Of a DNA stretch of 5,629 nt, positions 1 to 5,629 are shown piece after piece (positions within the stretch are counted from its first letter, which is position 1; every line of letters begins with the position of its first letter). This stretch comes from Bacteroidia bacterium (GTDB taxonomy: Bacteria; Bacteroidota; Bacteroidia; Bacteroidales; GCA-2748055). The notes beneath the pieces were generated by a model. It saw nothing but the letters and a program-made list of their open reading frames with translations. It ran no database searches and was not told the DNA's origin. The translations under genes were made by a program, and so were the position numbers. Location of the stretch: the NCBI GenBank assembly GCA_004525825.1, contig SPBY01000238.1, positions 1 to 5,629 on the forward strand. The letters are read 5' to 3'.

Positions 1-1535
1 TGAAGCTTGCCGGGAGCACTTACCCGCCTGAATTTGAGATCAGGGGCGAGGTGATCCTGCCCGCTAAGGGCTTTAAGGAGATGAACCTGAAGCGAGAAGA
101 GATGAACGAGGCCCCATTTGCTAATCCGAGAAATGCAGCTTCCGGGACCCTGAAGATGCAGAATTCATCCCAGGTGGCCCAACGGCCTCTGGATTGTCTG
201 TTCTACTACATTCCAGGTGAGCAGCTCCTTTTTCAGACTCAGAGTGAAAGTCTGGAAATGGCACGGAAGTGGGGATTCAAGGTGCCTGAATACAACGAGC
301 TAGCCGGTTCATTGGAAAAAGTGTTTGAATTTATTGACCGCTGGGAATCGGACCGCGATCAGCTCCCCTTCGATATTGACGGAGTGGTCATCAAGGTGGA
401 TTCCATTCCCATGCAACAAGAGCTGGGTTTCACCGCCAAAACACCTCGCTGGGCCATTTCCTACAAGTTCAAAGCCGAGCAGGCACTATCCCGATTGCTC
501 AGCATCGATTTCCAGGTGGGGAGAACCGGGGCTGTGACACCTGTGGCCAACCTGGAGCCTGTTCAGCTGGCCGGTACTACCGTGAAAAGGGCCTCGCTTC
601 ACAATGCTGATCAGATCAGCCTCCTGGATATCAGGACAGGCGACCACGTGTATGTGGAAAAGGGGGGTGAAATCATTCCTAAAATTGTGGGCGTGGATCA
701 CGGGCGCAGGGAAGCTGGAAGTGTACCTTTCCGTTTTATAAGTGCTTGTCCCCAATGCGGTACAAGCCTGGTCAGAAGAGAGGATGAAGCTGCCCATTAC
801 TGTCCCAACTATGAAGAATGTCCCCCACAGATAAAAGGGCGCATAGAACATTTCATCAGCCGGAAGGCCATGGAGATCAATGCTGCTGAAGCCACCATCG
901 ACCTGCTTTACAGAAATGGGTTGGTGAGAGATGTTGCGGACCTCTATTCCCTGGAAGTGGCCTCGGTCCAAAACCTGGAAAGATTCGGAGAAAAATCAGC
1001 CATGAATCTGATAGAGAGCATACAGCTTTCCAGGCAGGTGCCCTTTCCCCGTGTACTTTATGCTCTGGGCATCAGGTATGTGGGAGAAACAGTGGCGCGG
1101 AAACTGGCAGAGGCCTTTTTGAGCCTGGATAATTTGATGAAGGCAGGCCAGGAGGAACTTGAGGAAGTGGATGAAATCGGGGAAAGAATTGCACAATCGC
1201 TTCGGACCTATTTCCATGACGAGCGGAACGTACAACTGATTGAACGTTTAAAAGAAGCGGGATTGCAGTTTGAGATAGAGGCACCAGCTGAATCTGTCAG
1301 TGATCTGCTTGAAGGTAAGACCTTTGTGATATCTGGGGTGTTTGAGCACCATTCGAGGGAAGAACTCAAATCCATCATTGAGCAACACGGTGGCAAAAAC
1401 AGCACTTCCATCAGTGCACGGACAAATTATATAGTCGCCGGCGAGAACATGGGTCCCAGTAAATATGAGAAAGCACAAAAACTGGGTGTTCCCATCATTA
1501 CAGAGGAGGATTTCATGGAAATGTTGTCTCAGTAA
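1..1535 (+). CDS. ligA: NAD+-dependent DNA ligase LigA, 5'-truncated by the window edge
   Basis: Seals nicks in duplex DNA during replication and repair, using NAD+ to adenylate its active-site lysine. The frame is open from base 3, about 510 codons to TAA at 1533-1535. The GTG at 51 is the valine of the conserved RGEV motif (42-53), not a start. Roughly the first quarter is missing, including domain Ia and the KxDG adenylation lysine. Visible in order: NPRNAASG (from 123), DIDGVVIK (372-395) and PRWAISYKF (444-470) of the nucleotidyltransferase domain; an OB fold with GRTGAVTPVA and ASLHNADQ; a four-cysteine zinc finger with Cys codons at 747, 756, 801 and 819; a helix-hairpin-helix region (about 870-1230); and a C-terminal BRCT domain (about 1305-1532) containing NMGPSKYEKA. 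All of these match the family. One oddity is that the first HhH after the zinc finger lacks the usual Gly-Leu-Gly (see findings). It lies upstream of, and is probably co-transcribed with, the DUF6913-like gene and dapA. Confidence 0.97.
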   Translation, partial: KLAGSTYPPEFEIRGEVILPAKGFKEMNLKREEMNEAPFANPRNAASGTLKMQNSSQVAQRPLDCLFYYIPGEQLLFQTQSESLEMARKWGFKVPEYNELAGSLEKVFEFIDRWESDRDQLPFDIDGVVIKVDSIPMQQELGFTAKTPRWAISYKFKAEQALSRLLSIDFQVGRTGAVTPVANLEPVQLAGTTVKRASLHNADQISLLDIRTGDHVYVEKGGEIIPKIVGVDHGRREAGSVPFRFISACPQCGTSLVRREDEAAHYCPNYEECPPQIKGRIEHFISRKAMEINAAEATIDLLYRNGLVRDVADLYSLEVASVQNLERFGEKSAMNLIESIQLSRQVPFPRVLYALGIRYVGETVARKLAEAFLSLDNLMKAGQEELEEVDEIGERIAQSLRTYFHDERNVQLIERLKEAGLQFEIEAPAESVSDLLEGKTFVISGVFEHHSREELKSIIEQHGGKNSTSISARTNYIVAGENMGPSKYEKAQKLGVPIITEEDFMEMLSQ

Positions 1536-1549
1536 GAATCTTTTAATTG

Positions 1550-1557
1550 TACTTTTG
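1550..1557 (+). promoter_or_regulatory. Possible Bacteroidota-type -7 promoter element (TAnnTTTG)
   Basis: TACTTTTG matches the TAnnTTTG -7 consensus of Bacteroidota housekeeping promoters exactly and lies in the 27-bp gap after ligA. The nearest upstream TTG (1524-1526) is 23 bp away, at the long end of the usual spacing to the -33 element. The element ends only 5 bp before the ATG, so a transcript from it would be nearly leaderless. The motif specifies six bases, so a few copies are expected by chance in a window this size. Weak candidate. Confidence 0.2.
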
Positions 1558-1562
1558 TTGGC

Positions 1563-2102
1563 ATGGCAGGTTTAAGAGAAAATATTGGAAGGCAGATACT
1601 GAGGAGAAAACTTAAGGGGTTCAGCCGGGAGACCGTAGTACATAATTTTGAGACGGCCAAATCTGCTGTCATTGTATTCGATACCAGTGCGCCCAATTCA
1701 TTTTCGGCTATCAAGGAGTTCAGAGAGTTTGCTGAAAAGAACAAGGTGACATGCAGCGTTTATGGATATGTGCCTCAAAAGGAGGTCCCCCAGGAGATGC
1801 TCTTCTGGAAGAATTTCTTTTTCGTAACCAAAAGAAACCTGAACTGGTACCTGAAACCCTCCGGAGAAACCGTGGACTCTTTTTTTAGTCAGGATCCCGA
1901 TATTCTGATAGATTTCAGTCAGGGGCTTCCCCTTGAACTTCAGTTTCTTGTTCAGCTTTCACCTGCCCGTTTTAAGATAGGCTGCTATACGGAACAGCAA
2001 AATGACTACGACCTGATGATTAATCTTACACAGCAGGACGACATGGCCTATCTTTCTGAACAGATCAGACACTATGTTTCCATGTTAAATCCAGTAAATT
2101 AA
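1563..2102 (+). CDS. DUF6913-like protein of unknown function
   Basis: A complete 179-residue protein that I recognise as resembling the Bacteroidota-restricted family DUF6913. No function is established that I know of. It has no signal peptide, membrane segment or catalytic signature, so it is probably cytoplasmic. Residues 1-22 are basic and helical (RRKLKGFSR). After this come alternating hydrophobic strands and helices: VIVFD (36-40), YGYV (67-70), RNLNWYLKP (91-99), DILIDFS (113-119), RFKIG (136-140) and YDLMINL (149-155), ending in an amphipathic helix near RHYVSMLN (169-176). This pattern suggests a small alpha/beta fold, which is inference. ATG at 1563 is the only plausible start: the nine codons back to the ligA stop contain no ATG, GTG or TTG in frame, and the next Met is at residue 79. 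No Shine-Dalgarno is present. It lies 27 bp after ligA and 8 bp before dapA, consistent with an operon, but its neighbours do not reveal its role. Confidence 0.88.
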   Translation: MAGLRENIGRQILRRKLKGFSRETVVHNFETAKSAVIVFDTSAPNSFSAIKEFREFAEKNKVTCSVYGYVPQKEVPQEMLFWKNFFFVTKRNLNWYLKPSGETVDSFFSQDPDILIDFSQGLPLELQFLVQLSPARFKIGCYTEQQNDYDLMINLTQQDDMAYLSEQIRHYVSMLNPVN

Positions 2103-2110
2103 AACTTCCT

Positions 2111-3007
2111 ATGGCTGTATCAGATCAATTCAGAGGTACCGGCGTGGCGATGATCACTCCCTTCCAGAAGGACGGAGAAATCGATTTTGGCCGCCTTTCA
2201 GAGCATGCCGACAGACTCATCAAGCGCGGCACCGGATACCTGGTGGTGCTGGGAACCACTGCCGAGACCCCTACCCTCTCCGGGAAAGAAAAGGGGGATG
2301 TGCTTGGCTGTGTGATCGAAGCAAGTGGAAACAGGGTGCCGGTGATGGCAGGTGTAGGCGGAAACGATACCAGGGCGGTCACTGAGGCCCTGAAAAGTCC
2401 ATGGTTAAAAGGTGTACAGGGAATCCTTAGTGTTTCACCCTATTACAACAAACCCACACAAGAGGGTATTTACCAGCACTTTGCAGCCATTGCCTCGGTT
2501 TCTGAGTGGCCGGTGATGCTATACAACGTTCCCGGACGAACCAGCTCAAATATTTCAGCAGTAACTTGCATCCGTTTAGCCACTGATTTCCATGACACCA
2601 TCATCGGGATCAAAGAGGCTTCCGGAGATTTTACCCAGGTAATGGATATCATAGGTGGGAGACCCGATGGATTTCTAGTGGTTTCCGGGGATGACGCGCT
2701 CACCCTTCCCATGATCTCGGCGGGAGGTGACGGTGTCATCAGCGTAATCGGGAATGCCTATCCTTCGCAAATGTCGACCATGGTGGCTTCGGCGCTGGAT
2801 GGCTCCTTTGAAAAAGCGCGTGAACTCCATTACAGCTTGTTTCCGATGATCAAAGCCATATTCAGGGAAGGAAATCCTTCGGGAGTGAAAGCAAGCATGG
2901 AGATCCAGGGATGGATCGAGAATGCACTGCGGCTCCCCCTCATCCCTGTCACCAATCCCCTTTACGAAGAAATCGCACGGCTGGATGCCCAGTTGCGCCG
3001 GACTTAA
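2111..3007 (+). CDS. dapA: 4-hydroxy-tetrahydrodipicolinate synthase DapA
   Basis: Condenses pyruvate with aspartate semialdehyde, the first committed step of diaminopimelate and lysine synthesis, which supplies peptidoglycan and protein. At 298 residues it is full length for this TIM-barrel family. Key residues are present: the Schiff-base lysine K168 in GIKEASG, Y138 and R143 in YNVPGRT, the threonine pair T49-T50 in GTTAET, and Y112 in YYNKPTQEG. Together these give the K, Y-T-Y triad and the carboxylate-binding arginine. GTTAETPTLS replaces the GTTGES of E. coli. Two positions that contact inhibitory lysine in E. coli (H56, E84) align with K61 and A89, so feedback may be reduced or altered (inference). 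The ATG at 2111 lies 8 bp after the preceding stop and has no Shine-Dalgarno. There is no room for a lysine riboswitch directly upstream. The stop at 3005-3007 abuts the secA stop on the other strand. Confidence 0.97.
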   Translation: MAVSDQFRGTGVAMITPFQKDGEIDFGRLSEHADRLIKRGTGYLVVLGTTAETPTLSGKEKGDVLGCVIEASGNRVPVMAGVGGNDTRAVTEALKSPWLKGVQGILSVSPYYNKPTQEGIYQHFAAIASVSEWPVMLYNVPGRTSSNISAVTCIRLATDFHDTIIGIKEASGDFTQVMDIIGGRPDGFLVVSGDDALTLPMISAGGDGVISVIGNAYPSQMSTMVASALDGSFEKARELHYSLFPMIKAIFREGNPSGVKASMEIQGWIENALRLPLIPVTNPLYEEIARLDAQLRRT

Positions 3008-3011
3008 TTAA
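3004..3011. other. TTAATTAA palindrome holding both convergent stop codons
   Basis: The 8-bp palindrome TTAATTAA contains the dapA stop TAA (3005-3007) and, on the other strand, the secA stop TAA (3008-3010). The coding regions meet with zero intergenic bases. This is directly visible. Any transcription stop for either gene must therefore lie within, or beyond, the coding sequence of the other. Confidence 0.95.
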
Positions 3012-5629
3012 GCTGTAGCCCCCGGTCTGCCGTGACAGGCTTTATACTTCTTGCCACTTCCGCAGGGACAGGGATCATTTCGTCCCACTTTCTTTTCTAC
3101 CCTGACAGGTTGCTGTATCTGTGAACGACCATCAGCGGCTTTTCCACCCCCTGAGGGATCATTGTACCTGGGCATCTCGTCCTTGTTTGCTTCGAACTTG
3201 CTGAGATCCATTTTCCTGGGCGCTTCAGCCCTCTTTACACTACTGGGATCGCGAAGTGGAATGTGTGCCTTCATCAAGGTAGCCACCACATCCTTGTTTA
3301 CTTTATCGATCATGGCAGTAAATAACTCGAAGGCTTCAAACTTATAAATCAGCAATGGATCCTTCTGTTCATACTGGGCATTTCTGACGGACTGGCGAAG
3401 ATCGTCCAGTTCCCTCAGATGCTCCTGCCAGGCCTGGTCAATGGTAGCCAGAATGATGCTCTTTTCATAGGAACGCAGCAGTTCTTTCCCTTTCGAATTA
3501 TAACAATTCTCAAGATTGGCCAGTACCTGAAATACCCTGGATCCATCCGAAACCGGGACCACAATGTTCTCATACTGTTGACGCTGGTGTTCATAAACCT
3601 GGTTGATCACCGGCATGGCCTGGTCGGAGATACTCTCCTGTTTGCGCTTATACGCTTCCAGCAGAATTTCGTAGATCTTTTCCAATATCTCCCCATCGTT
3701 CATCCGCTTGAACTCATCGGCTGAAACAGGCGATTCAATGGACAAGTGCCGAATGAGTTCCAGCTTGAAACCGTCATAATCGCCGCTTGTGTGGAAGTCT
3801 CCTACAATGCTCTCGGTGACATCATACATCATGTTGGCAATATCGAGTCCAATCCGTTCTCCGTACAAGGCATGCTTTCTGCGCGTGTAGATCACCTCGC
3901 GCTGCGAATTCATCACATCGTCATATTCCAGCAGGTTCTTCCGGATTCCAAAGTTGTTCTCTTCCACTTTCTTCTGGGCCCGCTCAATGGATTTGGTGAT
4001 CATGGAATGCTGGATCACCTCCCCCTCTTTCAGTCCCAGCTTATCCATCATCCCTGCTATACGCTCGGAACCAAAGAGCCGCATCAGATCATCTTCCAGG
4101 GAGACATAAAACTGGGAGGAACCCGGATCGCCCTGCCTACCCGACCTACCACGCAACTGGCGGTCCACCCGTCTTGAATCGTGTCGCTCAGTCCCAATGA
4201 TGGCTAAACCACCTTCTTTCTTCACCTCATCACTTAGCTTAATATCGGTTCCCCGTCCTGCCATGTTGGTGGCTATGGTCACGGTTCCGGCCTTGCCTGC
4301 CTGAGCCACTACTTCAGCCTCTCGCTGGTGGAGTTTGGCATTCAATACATTATGAGGTATTCTTCGGATCTTGAGCATTTTTGACAGCAACTCAGAAACC
4401 TCTACCGTGGTGGTTCCCACCAGAGAAGGGCGTCCCGCTTGATTGAGTTTCACCAGCTCATCGATCACTGCATTGTATTTTTCCCGTTTGGTCTTGTAGA
4501 CCAGGTCCTCCTGGTCGTCCCTGACTATGGGGCGGTTGGTTGGAATCACCATCACATCCAGTTTGTAGATGTCCCAAAATTCGCCTGCTTCGGTTTCAGC
4601 CGTACCGGTCATACCGGCCAGCTTGTGGTACATCCTGAAGTAATTCTGCAGGGTAATGGTCGCCCATGTCTGGGTGGCTGCTTCCACCTTCACATTCTCC
4701 TTGGCTTCAATGGCCTGATGGAGTCCGTCGCTGTACCTTCTGCCCTCCATGATCCGACCAGTCTGCTCGTCCACAATCTTGACCTTGTTGTCGATGACCA
4801 CATATTCCACTTCCTTATCAAACATGGCGTAGGCCTTCATAAGCTGGTTTACTGTGTGGATCCGCTCCGATTTCACCGCATACTCCTGAAGCATTTTGTC
4901 CTTCACTTCCAGTTTCTTTTTATCGGGCATGCTGGACTTCTCAATCTCAGCCACTTCAGAACCTATGTCTGGCAGAATAAAAAAGGCAGGATCGTCAGAA
5001 GAACCTGTGATCAGGTCTATACCTTTTTCGGTAAGTTCCACCGAATTCTGCTTCTCCTCAATGATGAAGTATAGGTCGTCAGTCACCAGGTGCATGTTCT
5101 TGGACTGCTCCTGCATATAATGGTTCTCTGTTTTCAGCATCAGGCTCTTGTTGCCTTCCTCGCTCAATAATTTGATCAGCGGTTTGTATTTTGGCAAACC
5201 TTTGTGGGCCTGCAGCAATTTAAATCCTGCCTTTTCTGTATTCCCTTCAGCGAGAAATTTCTTTGCCTCGGAGAAGAAGCTGTTAACAAGCAGACGCTGG
5301 GCGCTGACCAGCGTCTCCACCTTGGGCTTATATTCCCCAAACTCCTGATCGTCGCCCTTGGGAATGGGACCGGAAATAATCAAGGGAGTCCGTGCATCAT
5401 CCACCAGCACAGAATCCACCTCATCCACAATGGCGTAATTGTGTTTCCGCTGAACCAGTTCGCCCGGACTGTGCGCCATGTTGTCTCTGAGGTAGTCAAA
5501 TCCAAACTCATTGTTGGTTCCAAAGGTAATATCGCTGTGATAGGCTTTTCTTCTGGCTTCCGAATTGGGCTGGTGCTTGTCAATACAATCCACCGTGAGT
5601 CCATGAAATTCATAGATGGGACCCATCCA
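3008..5629 (-). CDS. secA: Protein translocase motor ATPase SecA, 5' end beyond the window
   Basis: The ATPase that drives unfolded preproteins through the SecYEG channel at the inner membrane. The frame runs from the window edge (TGG, 5629-5627) to TAA at 3010-3008, 873 codons. About 200 N-terminal residues including Walker A are missing, so the true start is not visible and Met at 5626 is internal. Counting from that Met: TFGTNNEFGFDYLRDNM (34-50); Walker B DEVD (68-71; 5414-5425); the preprotein-crosslinking domain to about 316, with an extra segment near 108-170 typical of Bacteroidota; MTGTAETEA (339-347); NBD2 with TNMAGRGTD (453-461) and QLRGRSGRQGD (490-500); the helical scaffold and two-helix finger with fingertip Tyr 752 (EQKDP follows), aligning with E. 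coli Y794; a flexible linker; and the zinc-binding tail CPCGSGKKYKACH (853-865). No frameshift or missing motor motif is visible in the part present. Confidence 0.97.
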   Translation of the reverse strand, partial: WMGPIYEFHGLTVDCIDKHQPNSEARRKAYHSDITFGTNNEFGFDYLRDNMAHSPGELVQRKHNYAIVDEVDSVLVDDARTPLIISGPIPKGDDQEFGEYKPKVETLVSAQRLLVNSFFSEAKKFLAEGNTEKAGFKLLQAHKGLPKYKPLIKLLSEEGNKSLMLKTENHYMQEQSKNMHLVTDDLYFIIEEKQNSVELTEKGIDLITGSSDDPAFFILPDIGSEVAEIEKSSMPDKKKLEVKDKMLQEYAVKSERIHTVNQLMKAYAMFDKEVEYVVIDNKVKIVDEQTGRIMEGRRYSDGLHQAIEAKENVKVEAATQTWATITLQNYFRMYHKLAGMTGTAETEAGEFWDIYKLDVMVIPTNRPIVRDDQEDLVYKTKREKYNAVIDELVKLNQAGRPSLVGTTTVEVSELLSKMLKIRRIPHNVLNAKLHQREAEVVAQAGKAGTVTIATNMAGRGTDIKLSDEVKKEGGLAIIGTERHDSRRVDRQLRGRSGRQGDPGSSQFYVSLEDDLMRLFGSERIAGMMDKLGLKEGEVIQHSMITKSIERAQKKVEENNFGIRKNLLEYDDVMNSQREVIYTRRKHALYGERIGLDIANMMYDVTESIVGDFHTSGDYDGFKLELIRHLSIESPVSADEFKRMNDGEILEKIYEILLEAYKRKQESISDQAMPVINQVYEHQRQQYENIVVPVSDGSRVFQVLANLENCYNSKGKELLRSYEKSIILATIDQAWQEHLRELDDLRQSVRNAQYEQKDPLLIYKFEAFELFTAMIDKVNKDVVATLMKAHIPLRDPSSVKRAEAPRKMDLSKFEANKDEMPRYNDPSGGGKAADGRSQIQQPVRVEKKVGRNDPCPCGSGKKYKACHGRPGATA
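3011..3041. terminator. Weak candidate bidirectional terminator hairpin within the secA 3' end
   Basis: An imperfect stem pairs AGCTGT (3011-3016) with ACAGGCT (3035-3041) with one bulged G. An inner 3-bp stem, CGG/CCG (3023-3025 with 3030-3032), closes a TCTG loop. On the + strand TTTAT follows (3041-3045), and on the - strand an AT-rich TAATTAAG follows. The position suits termination in both directions, but the stem is short and there is no real U-tract. The same bases encode the conserved SecA metal-binding tail, which limits how much the structure could be selected for. Confidence 0.2.
3032..3070 (-). other. SecA C-terminal metal-binding motif (CxCx8CH)
   Basis: Encodes C853-x-C855-x8-C864-H865 (numbered from the Met at 5626), the Cys3His zinc site at the end of SecA, preceded by GRNDP. 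In E. coli this tail binds SecB and also contacts ribosomes. It is intact here, so the 3' end of the gene is complete and the stop is the natural one. Confidence 0.93.
5292..5316. repeat. Perfect 9-bp inverted repeat with 7-nt loop inside secA
   Basis: AGACGCTGG (5292-5300) and CCAGCGTCT (5308-5316) are exact reverse complements around GCGCTGA. The arms encode the segment around ETLVSAQRLL of SecA, near the start of the lineage-specific insertion. No T-run follows on either strand, so it does not look like an intrinsic terminator. It could fold in the secA mRNA or be chance. Confidence 0.6.

Noticed and set aside
51..53. GTG at 51 as the ligA start codon
   Set aside because: The frame continues upstream to base 3 with residues ending in RGE, giving the conserved RGEV motif. 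The gene simply runs off the window.
486..971. 161-codon open frame on the - strand inside ligA
   Set aside because: It lies wholly opposite the conserved OB-fold and zinc-finger codons of ligA, and its translation resembles no family I know. It is a shadow of a strongly coding strand.
2103..2110. Lysine riboswitch or attenuator before dapA
   Set aside because: Only 8 bp separate dapA from the preceding stop codon, far too short for such an element, and nothing matching one is visible in the upstream coding sequence.
3746..4177. 143-codon open frame on the + strand opposite secA
   Set aside because: Lies opposite the conserved SecA NBD2 and scaffold region, with no family resemblance and no sign of its own translation start.
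4439..5074. 211-codon open frame on the + strand opposite secA
   Set aside because: Histidine-rich composition, no recognisable domain, and full overlap with conserved SecA motor and crosslinking-domain codons. Treated as an antisense shadow.
5624..5626. ATG at 5626 (- strand) as the secA start codon
   Set aside because: The residues that follow match the interior of SecA well after Walker A, and the frame is open to the window edge (Trp codon at 5629-5627). It is an internal methionine.
1..5629. Mobile element, CRISPR array, tRNA/rRNA or defence system
   Set aside because: I saw no transposase or integrase motifs, terminal repeats, regularly spaced repeats or RNA gene signatures. The whole window is accounted for by four housekeeping-type genes.

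Overview
The window looks like an ordinary housekeeping segment from a bacterium of the phylum Bacteroidota, probably an uncultured or little-studied member near the Bacteroidales. Four things support this. The SecA carries a long lineage-type insertion in its preprotein-crosslinking region. A small protein resembling the Bacteroidota-restricted DUF6913 family sits between ligA and dapA. Neither visible start codon has a Shine-Dalgarno sequence. The only real intergenic gap contains a TAnnTTTG element like the Bacteroidota -7 box. The assignment rests on protein recognition from memory, not on a search.

Layout: bases 1-1535 (+) hold the 3' three quarters of ligA, the NAD+-dependent DNA ligase, whose 5' end lies before the window. 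Bases 1563-2102 (+) encode a 179-residue DUF6913-like protein of unknown function. Bases 2111-3007 (+) encode complete DapA, 4-hydroxy-tetrahydrodipicolinate synthase. These three genes run in one direction with gaps of 27 and 8 bp and probably form one transcription unit. Bases 3008-5629 (-) hold the 3' four fifths of secA, the Sec translocase motor ATPase, whose 5' end lies beyond the window. The dapA and secA stop codons abut with no bases between them, inside the palindrome TTAATTAA.

The genes do not form a pathway: DNA replication and repair (ligA), lysine and diaminopimelate synthesis (dapA) and protein export (secA) are core functions. I see no mobile element, CRISPR array, tRNA, rRNA, toxin-antitoxin pair or defence gene. 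Coding density is essentially complete, and no non-coding stretch exceeds 27 bp.

I found no new biological system. The points worth a second look are modest: the uncharacterised protein between ligA and dapA, a LigA whose first helix-hairpin-helix has lost its usual Gly-Leu-Gly, a DapA lacking some lysine-feedback contacts known from E. coli, a perfect 9-bp inverted repeat inside secA, and the zero-spacing convergent gene end.
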